Of a DNA stretch of 64,000 nt, positions 12,101 through 24,100 are shown piece by piece. The position numbers were made by a program, and so were the translations under genes. The notes beneath the pieces are model-generated. The model saw nothing but the letters and a program-made list of their open reading frames with translations, was not told the DNA's origin and made no database searches. Source of the stretch: Cydia pomonella (Eukaryota; Arthropoda; Insecta; Lepidoptera; Tortricidae); NCBI RefSeq assembly GCF_033807575.1, contig NC_084710.1:18828357-18892356 (forward strand), given 5' to 3'. Within the stretch, counting starts at the first letter, position 1; each line of letters starts with the position of its first letter.

Positions 12101-15100
12101 TTATAATTGTGAACGTTTTCAAGCATAAGGTACCACATTGTTGCTTACGATAAGAACGAAAATTACTTGTATCTTTATACGAATAACCGTCGGAGCGTCC
12201 TTATTGCAAGCGACAATGTGCAACAACCTTTTGCTTGAAAACGGCACAATTATTTAACATTCCAAACTATGGATTCATATAACACAGTTTTATACCCCTG
12301 TTTATTTATTTAATCTTTATTGCACAATAGAAAAAAAACTTACAATACAAAAGGCGGTCTTAATGCAACGAGGCATTATCTGTTATCATTCATGTAGATA
12401 GTTCTGATAAAACTGGGTACCAGATCTATAAATATTTATAATACTTGACTCCATCTGCTGACGTTTTTATTTTGGACGCAGTTATGCACAAACGTCCCAA
12501 CTCACAAGCATTTATCATTAAATTATAAACCTTAATAAGTCAAAGACAATATAGTAAACACCCCTATAATGAAACCGGAACCAGTAATGGAATGGTATAT
12601 ACAAATCTTGTAAAACAAGTATTTACCATCAGTTTTTAATCGCCGGCAACATTTTACCATAAACAAGAGCCAAAGAGCTGCTTAAGTATATTTTTTCATT
12701 GATATTTGTTATTTTGAAAATGAATGGCGCCATACATTCCATGACTGGAGCAAAAAAACTACAGTTTTAATTGGTTAATAATATTGAAAGCAATTGCAGT
12801 AGCTTTCATTGAATACATAGAAAACCTAAAGGACGAATCGGACATTCAACTATTAAAGCGTAAAGCGGTAGAAATTTTACAGGTTCGGTGAAATATCAAA
12901 AATACTCCAAATTTTCTCTTAAATGTTCCATGATTGGTGCCGTTAACATAATCGGAGATAACATAACTATTGTACTACTTAGATAAACAGTTTTATAGAG
13001 AGCTAATAAAAATAAGAAACTATTTTACTAATACACATAAACCAGTTTTTATTGGTAGTATTTGGTAATAATAATAAATTCATCCATTATGTTATGCGTT
13101 AGGTCTTTATGAGTTTCAATAGATATAATAAATAAAGTAAGGCACTTATTATTCACTTACAGGAGGTGGTGCTCGCGCGGAGGATTCTCGTAGTGTCGAA
13201 TTATGTCGAGTGAAATTTAATCTAAGGTCAATGTGGAGAAAACAGGCATATACAATTTTTAATTAAGAAGGTAGTCATAAGCAAGGACTCTCGTCTTTGT
13301 ATACATACATACTTCGTTCAGACACAGTCAGAAAGAAAGAGATTCGCTTCTACTGCAAGAATGTAAGAGTTAGAAGCGACGTAAGAGCTTGTAGACGTTA
13401 AGATAATTTTACGGTTTCACTCACGCGTTTTAGTCACTCGTGCGACATGTTGCGGAGTTGAGTGAAACCGCAACATTATCTTAATGTTAAGTGCCAATTA
13501 CATCCACACTTTATCAGACCCGATATCAGGCCCGACGTCGAGCCCGAGCAAGAGTATTTTTCCGTTTCACCAAATATCAGCACATCTTTAAGAACATTTG
13601 AAATGTAAAAAAATGGTTCATATATATGCAAAAATATAAAAAATTGAACATTTTTGGCAATTAGAGTAAAGTATTATTTACATTTAAAATACTGTTAATG
13701 ATGTGCTGATATTTCGTGAAACGAAAAACGATTATCAGGCCCGACATCGGGATTGATTTCGGACCTGATATCGGGAAGTGTGGATGTCATTGTTGCTGTC
13801 ACGACAGTTTAAATTCGATTAGCTTGTAGACGGTCTTCACTGATACTTCTGATACACGGTTTTCTCCACATTAGGCAGGTCCACACAGAGCGAGCGAGCG
13901 AGCACGTACGTGCGAGGAAATTTCCTCACGCAACAAACCGGCCAGTGTAGACGTGCCTCGGCCGAGGCGGCCGGTTTGTGCGTGAGGAAATTTCCTCGCG
14001 TGTATGATCGTTCTGTGTGGACCTGGCTAATGACTTTAAATTACGAGAGTGATTTAGAATTACCTTCTAAATTTAGTCATATATGTCTGTCTTACAAGTT
14101 AGTATGTTACTAGATGTACGTATTTTCCATTACCTAGCACATAAAGCACAGCCTGAAATGAAATGGAAACGGTTGTGCCAAGTCGCGTAAACCGTACCAT
14201 AAAGTTGGATAGTGCTCGTAAATTGCGTTACGAGTGTTGGTTGCGGAGTGGAACGGAGCCCTTGTTTAGTATGTAACATCATGTATCAAGACTCAAAGTT
14301 TAAGATATCGATGCGACCAATTCTTTTCTATGGGAGCGCGGCGGCACGTGATTGGTCAGTTGACTACAGTGTACTTTTAGTTGAGTTGGGAGCCCATAAA
14401 CGAAAAGTACGCAATTATAGTTTGGTATACCAAATCTTAATTCAACAATTACAGTCGACGAGTAGAAAGAATCTATTTTTTAATAAGTAGATTTAAAAAG
14501 AAAGTAGGTAAATGTTTTCCCTCCAAACATTGTCCATGGAACTATAGTTTTAAAAAGTATATGTGATAGGCCACCTCTTTGTTTCATATTTGTCTATTGC
14601 AAAACTTATCTAGCGACCTATGAATTTGCGTTTTAAAATAAGAGCGTAACTTCGATTGTTGGAAGTGGCTTTTTCGCGGCAGTTCGTGAGACTCTTAATG
14701 CAACATATGTTAACGACACCAATCATAGGACATTTAAGAGAAAATTTGGAGTATTTTTGATATTTCACCGACACCTAGCAAAATTTTTACCGCTTTATGC
14801 GTTAAAAGTGGAATGTCTTATTCGTCCTTTATGTTTTCTATGTATTTAATGAAACCTACTGTAATTGCTTTCAATATTACTAACAAATTAAAACTATGTT
14901 TTTTTTGCTCCAGTCATGGGATGTATAGCGCCATTAATTTTCAAACTATCAAATATCAATGAAAAATTTAACATTAGCAGCTCTTTTTTGGCTCTTTTTT
15001 ATGGTAAAATCGTGCGTTTAAAAACTGATGGTAAATACTTATTTTACACGATTTGTCTATACCATCCCATTACTGGTGCCAGTCCCATCATAGGGACGTT

Positions 15101-18100
15101 TACTATACATGACCCTAATCCAATATTGGTAAGGTTAGATTTTTTTGCCAAATTGTCGGCATCAATATTTCGAATCTTGATTGAACCGGTGGTAATCACT
15201 TGATGCGTCACAGAGTGGATCAATCGTCTCCTCTACAGCTCACTGTACAATTAAGTATACACCTTCAAATTTGTATCCATTACGCGTAATGGAACGGCAC
15301 TGTCTCAGTAATTATACGACTTCGTTTTCATTACAGATTAAAGCGGTCTAGATATCTGCTATACCTATACATCTTACTAATCAGCTATACATACATCGTG
15401 TCTCCCACCATAGGGATTTAAATGCAGGGCTCGATCCTACTGGCTAAAGCGGACTACTTTTACTATAGGACCAACCTCGAAATCGCGAAAAAGAAAATTG
15501 GCGTTTCCGTAGAAAACATCGGCATGTGATCAGCCAAAATGTATGAAGGCAATATTTTTTCCGCGATTTCGGATTATGCAACGATAATAGAAGTCTCAGT
15601 TTAGCGAATATAAACGAACCCTGTAGGTATTTAAAACCCCATTGTGGGAGACACGCTGTATGTGTACCGCACTCCTCAGGTGATTGGTAAAGGAGTTGCA
15701 CGGGAATTTTCTATATGAACATGAAGGTAGCTGAGTTTTGTGACTTTTGGGACTAAAAGTTTATATATTACATCTTTACTTACTTCACATAATGCAAATC
15801 GGCTTCATGCAGCCATGCCGTCAACCAGTTCATTGCTGACTATAATAACTTCTTACCAGCCGTTTCAGTTAAATGGTAGACCTACAGTTTGTTCATCATC
15901 CTGGAGGTCCACCTGTGCACGAAGCCCGATGAATATTATGATGGCGCAGGACTCTCGGCACACGACAGCGAGAAGCTGGCGCGAGTTGGCCCACTCCATG
16001 GCGAGTGTGGTTCTTATTGGGCTCACTATGGGAAGTAAAGAGCAAGGTGTCTCACCAGGCAGCAGTGTGCCGGCTAGTCCGGCTACGGCAAGGAACTCGC
16101 ACGAGTTAGCGAGCATGGTTCCTACTAGTCTCACGTGTATGAGGAGTGAAGGGCAAGGTGTCTCACCTGGCAACAGGGTGCCAGCTACAGCCAGGAGCTC
16201 ACGTGAGTTGGCCCACTCCATGGCGAGCGTGGTTCCGCGCATGCCGGTGCGCATGCGTGCTGGGCTCACGTCATCGTGTCCACGGAGTAGCACTATTTCG
16301 CCGTTGCCTGTAACAAAATAGAAGTGAGTAAGTAAAAGATCGGGTTAACCTAGAAGATATACTTCGATGTCAAGAATCATAACTACATTGAGGCAGGTTG
16401 TTCTCTAGACAAGTTTTCTTGGCCTCTAGGTGGCGTGATTGATCATAGGTAGAAATAAACATTTTCGAACTGCTTGGGTCGTAACAGCATCTAGGTACAC
16501 CATGCATAAAATGAAGCAAAAGTGCCGACTTGGAGGGTTTCAGCCCTGAGTGAAAAAGCACACATTATGGGACAACTAGACCAGGGTGGCCTGCGTGCGC
16601 GTTGGCCGAGTCATATCAAAGAAATTTATTGACAATCTTTGCCATTATTGATTATTTCCCTAATTTAATGATGAGCACACATGCTCAATGCTTTTAGAGT
16701 GAGCACCGCGCAATAAGTGCAGGAATGTGGGAAGAGCCGGCTCTAATTCCTCGTAGCTAGCGATAGTAGAATGATACCATGTTGATTGTTGACATTGTGC
16801 GGGAACGCCTGGTCGGAAGCAGGCGGGCTGCCGGTCGCTTTCCACGTTCATTCAACCCGATTCCCTGGGGTTGGAGCTGCAGGGCATTGTCCCAGCTACA
16901 TTCCCAAACTATTCTTCTCGAGTCTTCTTTAGTTTCCCTGATCTACTACTACTACTACTACTAACCCAAAGCGACGGCCAGCACGTGCCCGCCGTTAGTT
17001 TCGCCCCCCTCCTCACCCTCCTCCATCTTGAACTTTTCGCAGGACCAAGCCATCGACGTTATACCACCTTCCGCTACTAGCTGGACCTGCATAAACAATA
17101 ACGTCACGTAAGATTGTATACAAAAAATATGTGTATGACCCACTTAGTCATGTTTTGACAAATACACATGTATTTTACTTTCCTCGTAGCTATTCGAAAT
17201 GAAAAATAGAGACGTTCAACTCGGATGAAAGCATCCCATTTCGAACGCAAACTATTGACTACTATCTATCTCGTCATAAATGGGTGCCTTTCATACAATA
17301 ACACTCTCAAAGCTAATGTTATACCTACGCCTAACGACACATTTCGATACTACACGACACGACACACACTAATACGAGTCCCAATATTGGACCCATTATT
17401 CTTCATCACAAGAAGAAAGGTAATTTACAACGTTATCTTAGTTCATTGCGGCGCAGTGTGTTTCGAGCTTTGCACTTTGTAGGTACATACCTACCTACCT
17501 AGACCGAACAATTTTCCATGCCAAATATTGCATTAATATTGTCACTGTCGGTGCTAACTTAGCGTGGTCGGAGACTATAAGTAGAAATTAGGTGTGGGTA
17601 AAGGGTATTATGGGTAATTTACAAAGTTGAGTGCTCTCTTTAGGCGAATGGGTATAAGACATAAAAGGAGCCAAGGGCCTTTTCATAGGGAATACTAAGG
17701 TGGTTTGAGAATAATAATATAATGAGATGTAAGAAAACAAGCTCCGATTTCAACTTTTACGATCTTTACACATTATGAATTATAAAACGGGACTTAATCG
17801 TGACGAGATTAAGTCCCGGGCGTTTTGTAATTAATAAAGTTACCTAAGATAAAATTATATATTGTATAAAATCACGAGTAGCACAATCGGATTAGGATCA
17901 ACCTCGAAATCTCTGGAACAGTCATGAAATTTGGTATGTATATAAATTCAAGGCCCCTTTTTTATGCCCACACCATTTGACATTTGGGAACCTCTAGGAA
18001 TCGCAGGCATCTTGGAAAATGTGTACCATCCAGGAGAAAATCGCGTTTTACTCAAAATTTACGAAACGAATTTACGAGAATATCGTGTAAGGCAACATTC

Positions 18101-21100
18101 AAGCTTATTAAATTCTACACAAAGTAGTCCCAGACATCTTTGTGGAAAAAAATATATCTTGCTAAAATTACTTGCTGAACACAGATTTAGCGCTTATACC
18201 CTTTCAGGGGATATTCTCTGAATAGGAAACTTGGAAGAATATGAATTTCACTTTTAAGTATACATTTGTACATGATCTACCCCAATATCGATTTTTTTAA
18301 ATGACATATCGGTAGATTCCTTTTGCCTTTCAAAACCTATTTTCACTATTAAAGAAAAATCAATACAGCCGCCTTGAGAGGACTCGGCCTATTAAACCAA
18401 ATTTTAAGACACGCAAACAGGGATACCAGAAATTGTAGGTGTCAAATTTGATTACTGTCACTATTGTTTGAACCCCATTTAAGACCTAAAATCTTTTTTT
18501 GCAATCATATTATTTAGCCCTAAAAAGTTTTCCTCCGGTAATTTTAGTAACTTTGTATTGCATAGCACTCGTGTACTAATTATGGATCTACTGACTGATG
18601 TCTATTTTACTGAAATCTGCTTAATAGTTAAGGCGCCAGAAGAAAAAATATGATTTCATATTTGGAGTCCACTCAAGGCGGTTGGTTTAATCTTTCTTTA
18701 ATAAAACAAGTGTAAACAGGTTGTGAAGGGTAAGAGGAATCTACCGATACGTCATTTAAAAAAATCCGTACAGTATCCTAAGCTACAGGGTGTACTGAAT
18801 CATCAGCACTTTAACCCATAACCCTACTTTCTGGTTAAGTCGCAGTCGAGTAAAATGTTAATATCAGGGTAGATCACGTACAAATGTATAGTTAAAAGTT
18901 AAATTCATATTCCTCCGAGTTTCCTATTAAGAGAATGTCCCCTGGAAGTGTATGAGCGCTAAACATAGATTCAGCAAGTATTTTCTATAACAAGATGTAT
19001 ATTTTGCTCAAAGATATCACGGACTTTTTAGTGTAGAATTTAATAAGCTTCAATGTTGTCTTACATCATATTTTCATAAAGAACGTAGGTTTTGAGTAAA
19101 ACGCGAATTTCTCCTGGATTTTCCAAGATGGCTGCGATTCCTCGAGGTCCCCAAATGTCAAATGGCGTGGGCATGAAAAAGGGGCCTTTAATTTATATAC
19201 ATACTAAATTTCATGACTGTTCCAGAGATTTCGAGGTTGGTCCTAATCCGATTGTGCTAGAGGACATTTGATATACAATGTGTATGAATGAATCCATTGA
19301 TAAAGTCGTCATACAGTTTTACGACTAATTGAGTACATGACCTTTAAAACAGCTTTCTTTATAAACAACCTCTACGACCAGCATAACGTGACCGTGGCGT
19401 CCCTAACAACAATGGAAGATCCAAGAGAGAACTTATGCTGGTTTTGTAACCTTTAATTGTTCATTAAATTTTGTCCGCATGCAGTTATTTTCAAACGGCA
19501 ATATTAAGCTTTGATCAGCTCCGATCGGGCTATACAATATCCAATTCCATTTTGTTTTATGTTCTCGTTCAATATTAGTTTAGGTGTTTACGATTTAGTG
19601 GCAAGCCTGTCAAACTAAATATTAGGGAAACACAAATTTGCTTTCGGGCGAAAAAGTCAATTCCCGTAAAACTGTTTGCGGACGCTCGTTACATTGATTT
19701 GTTCGGCCTACGGCTACCTACGCAAGCTGCCACTTGTAGCGGAAATACTGTGACACATTTGTGTTCATGCCCAGAGGGACGTAAGTGGATAGAATAATCA
19801 ATTGATGCTTATATTTCAGGGAGATAAGACAAGCTTCTCATTCTGCTTTCGTTACCTTCTAGTCGCTTTGACTACACGTACTGAGGGAATGAATCTGTTT
19901 TTTGCTTCAATGATATGGTGTGGGATATCGTTTGACAGGTCTTTCAAGACGGCGGAACATTTGGCGAAACGGATATAATTGTAAAGTGTACCATGCTTTT
20001 TATTACAAAAAAAGAACTGTTTTTTGATGAATACCCCATATTTCATAAATAACCTTACGAAATCGAAAACAATTATATATTTTTTTACCTTTGAAATATT
20101 GTTTTAAATAATAAATAAATGGTCGAGAGTAAAGGTTAGTTCCTTAGTAAATAGACGTACTCTATCCGCCGAATTTATCCACGTTTCTTTATTATTCCAT
20201 CACGAGGAAATATTAAGATAAGTTTAGGTACCCAATTACTTGTGTCCATTATTAATTATACATATTATGCTTGAAAAAACAAGACAATAAGTATTTTCCA
20301 GTTTTACAACCAGTTTCATAAAAATCGCGTGACATGCAAGATTTTTTTGACAAAGGAACGAATAGTTGACTTAGCGTATCATCTTCCTCACGTTGTGCTG
20401 GCATTTTGCCACAACTGATGGGAGCCTGGGGTCCGCTTGGCAACTAACGGCGAATTGGCGTAGGCACGAAAGCGACTACCATGTGACATTCAAACCCAGA
20501 GGGCAAACTAGGGCTTATTAGGATTAGTCCGCGACGAAAAGCGACTGGTAAATATCAAACGATATGTCGAACATTAAGTTCCCAAATTCTTATCGGTACG
20601 AGCCGGGGTTCGAACCTGCGGCCTCCGGATTGAAAGAGATGGATATTGGATTGGGACCCGGGTACGTCCTTAAACTACGTCCAAAAGAGTGGTATGGGCA
20701 TTGTGAATGTCATCTCGCTTTGTGTGGTAGGGCACAGCACAGCGGATGTCATTCAAGATCTAGAGCAGAGCCCAACTGGGGAAGTACCTCCACCTTACAG
20801 AAAACTGCAGCCAAATAACACTAGACCCTACTCATAGTGTTGTGTTCCTGCCGGTGAGTAAGGTTACCAGAGCTCAACGAGGGGGGGGGGGGGGGGGGGA
20901 GTTAGGGTCGGCAAGCAGGCGGGCCGTATGCTTGTTTGCCTCCGACGTAGTATAAAATATATATAGGTATATATAAATATTATATATTTATAACAAATGA
21001 GTCAAAAATGGATATCCCTAACTCCATAAATACGTGACGCCCTAGATTCTATTTAGGAATTTGAAACATGCTAATTATTCTACAGCGAGCTAGCGTCGAA

Positions 21101-24100
21101 AATATCGAAATATCAAAGCCGTCATCGCAAATTAAGTTCTGTGACCCGGATTCGAGTTATTTGGATAGTGGGTGCCACTGATGTTCAAAATAGAAACCTA
21201 TTCGTAGTTAACGGCCCAATAATTACGGGGTTAAATAAGTAATGTTGCTGTCGCCGACAAATTACTTATGTTGCTCATTTATTTGCTACTTAGTTTATCA
21301 CTAAACTACTATTAGCCTGCGATATCGTCCGGGTAGAAGCCGATCGTAATTAAATTGAATAGTAAAAAAAATCCCGGGACGAATGGGAATTTTCCCGGCA
21401 GTATAGGGAATTTACTTTGGCAGATGGAATACGGTTTTTAACGTTTTTTTTAAGTGTAAGACGAAAGTTTCTCCATACAAACGTAGTCCGCATTTTCCTC
21501 TCTGGATATTGACACTATGGAAAACATTTTTACATAATTTGATGTATATTAACATATCACAGCTCTTCCCCTACGTTTGATTTTTTCGATTTTTGATTAT
21601 TGTAAAAAATAGGAGTAAAAAAAGAGATCATAAATTTTTTTAAATGCTCCTAACTCTTATAATAGTTAAAAATTCTAAAATATCAAACGTAGGGGAAGAG
21701 CTGTGATATGTTGATATACAACAAATTGTGTCAAAATATTTTCGATAATGTTAATATCCAGAGAGGAAAATGAGGACTACGTTTGTATGGAAAAGCGATT
21801 TTGCGCGGGTCTTCTACTTTCTTCTTAAGATGCCATGTTCACTGAATTTCTGATTATGAAATAGTGTATCTATGCACAATTTCAAAATTCCCCTATTTTC
21901 CATTCAAGGAATACTTTCACTTAAAGAAAATTCCCGGGAACGGACCATCAGTAGTCGTGTACGTCCATGTGATCAGCTGCGCGGGCGCTGTCCCAAGATA
22001 CACCCGCCCGTAGTTCGTCCAGCATGTCCCAGCTCACCTGCGACACCATAGCACCGTGTGCACGTCCATGACGACCAGCTGCACGGACGCTGTCTCAAGG
22101 TAAGTACACCTGCCCGTCATCCTGTATCCATTATGATCCAGCTCACCTGCGACACCATAGCGCCGTGCACGTCCATGACGACCAGCTGCGCGGACGCCGT
22201 CCCAAGATACACCTGTCCGTCGTCCGGCGTCCAGCAGCCACAAGTGATGCGCGCATCCAGCGACAGCATGGACGACCAATAGCGCTGGCCCGCCACAGAG
22301 CCCACGAGTACGAAGCCGTCCTGAAGACAAAACCACAGATTAGAAACGGACAGAAACTATACAGATTTTTCTGGAGCAAATTCGTCATTGAATTCTTTAC
22401 TCGTATTATACGGCAAAAATAACCGGGTGATTAACATCATCATTTTGTATTTTTTCTTATGAATAATTTTTAGGTTCAACTCGGTGCAAAGTTAGCTTAG
22501 ATGGGCTCTATAGCGCATGGCACACTGCATCCGTTTCGCACGTCGCTTCGAAGTTTGAGCGAGACAACGCCATGCGCGTATTATAGCGACATCCCGCTCG
22601 CCCCTCAGAGCGATGTGCGAATCGGCCGCGGTGTGCCATGCGCCTGTCACTGTCAATTTCCTTGATAAATGGCGTTGCTGTCGTTGTCGTCGTGATTAAA
22701 ACGTTCTAATGTTTGTTAAAGATATTGACAGTTGCACCGCCAGCGGTTAAAGGTAACTTTGGATACTACTACCACACTACTAAAAAAAATGACAAGTCCG
22801 TCATTCCTTTTATAAAGGAAACTGACAAACACAGCGGCGGCAACAGTAATGTAGCTGCTGTGGATATCCGAACGCCACCTTGACGATGCAACAGTGACGC
22901 CGCTACAGTCACCAGCCGAATGAAACCTGAAACACCCTTAAAGTACCTACCATATAATCATACGTTAAAATACCTTATACCTTTGCAACATAAAGTTTTC
23001 ACGAAGGAAATCTCCTGAATAATAATGATCTCCATTCAACAAGTTTGCTTTCACTGAACGTATACTACAGCTCCGCCCGGTACGGAGTTTACCCTATTTC
23101 TGGAGCATTTTGCATATTACAGCAATGCATAGATAGGGTCTGTAATTTATTATACAGGTCGATGAGAATATAAAATACGTCTAAATGTATTATGTCAGCG
23201 GTACCCACATACCTATGTACATATACACCAAAGAAGTAAGTATATATATATACACATAAATGACAATTGAGGGAAAGTGAAGACATACATAGTTAACAAT
23301 ATACACATATGCACGTACGTAATAATCATTAACATGATACATGACTTGCCTTGCTATAGATAACTCCAGGGCGAGGTGTAAGAAAAGGCTAGTGCATTTA
23401 AATATCCCTGCATTAGTTAACTTGAGAAAAGTTTATCCTGTAAGTTACCTCATATGGCATACTAAGGTATCTGGTGAGATGTGCAACAGATGTGCAAGTT
23501 GAGGAAAGTTTTCGAAAGTTGGAAAAAATCTCAAAATTTAAGGAAATCTCACAGGTCACTTTTATCTTGAAAATATACAATTTCTATGTAAAAAAAAGAG
23601 ATGATACCGAATTATTTCCAAGTGTTTCTAAGTGGAAATTTCGCAATATTGGAAACTTTTCGACAGCACCCAAGTAAGAATAACCCAATCAAATACAACA
23701 AAGTGACGCAGACAGACGAATTGCTCTGTCACGTGCTCACGTGTCTGATAATGCGAATATGTTCTCATTACGTAGAAGACAGTCCCTCCCACGCGCCGCT
23801 ACAAACAGTTTCATATATGATAAATTCGGGAGAAAGGGTTCACGTTGTGAATTGAATTAACATAATTTTGACCAAAACAGCTTTGTCGAGATTTCACTGA
23901 GAGTTTCCAGACGTGTGAACGTTTAAAGTGAGGTTGAGAGAGGCCTAAATGCCTAAATACCGGTTAAATTTTCGATCGAGCGTCGCGAAGTCTTGAAGTC
24001 AATTTGGGATGCACTTTTTATGTTTCTTAGACGACATCTCAGGTATAATTTATACAACATTCATATCCTTTGGCAGGAACGTTTTTTATTTATATTCACC

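Larger units (their letters stand above)
12550..15107. mobile_element. Large inverted-repeat element, about 400-bp arms
   Basis: The left arm 12550-12952 is the reverse complement, with scattered changes, of the right arm 14704-15107. The ends are TATAGTAAAC at the left and GTTTACTATA at the right. Inside the arms, ACTCCAAATTTTCTCTTAAATG and GGTAAATACTTATTTTACA-type blocks are mirrored. The 1.75-kb spacer holds at least three smaller MITEs and a dispersed repeat. The 95-codon frame at 14916-15203 is inside the right arm and is not convincing as a gene. Confidence 0.75.

Noticed and set aside
14916..15203. Plus-strand 95-codon frame
   Set aside because: It lies in the right arm of the 12550-15107 inverted repeat; the mirrored arm has no matching frame.
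15740..16321. Plus-strand 193-codon frame with internal repeats
   Set aside because: It is the antisense of the TULP4 exon array at 15945-16307; the minus strand has the splice sites, phase match and WD40 sequence.
22034..22422. Several overlapping frames on both strands
   Set aside because: GC-rich shadows of the 22147-22320 exon and its degenerate copies; only the frame starting DGFVLVGS joins in phase with the neighbours.
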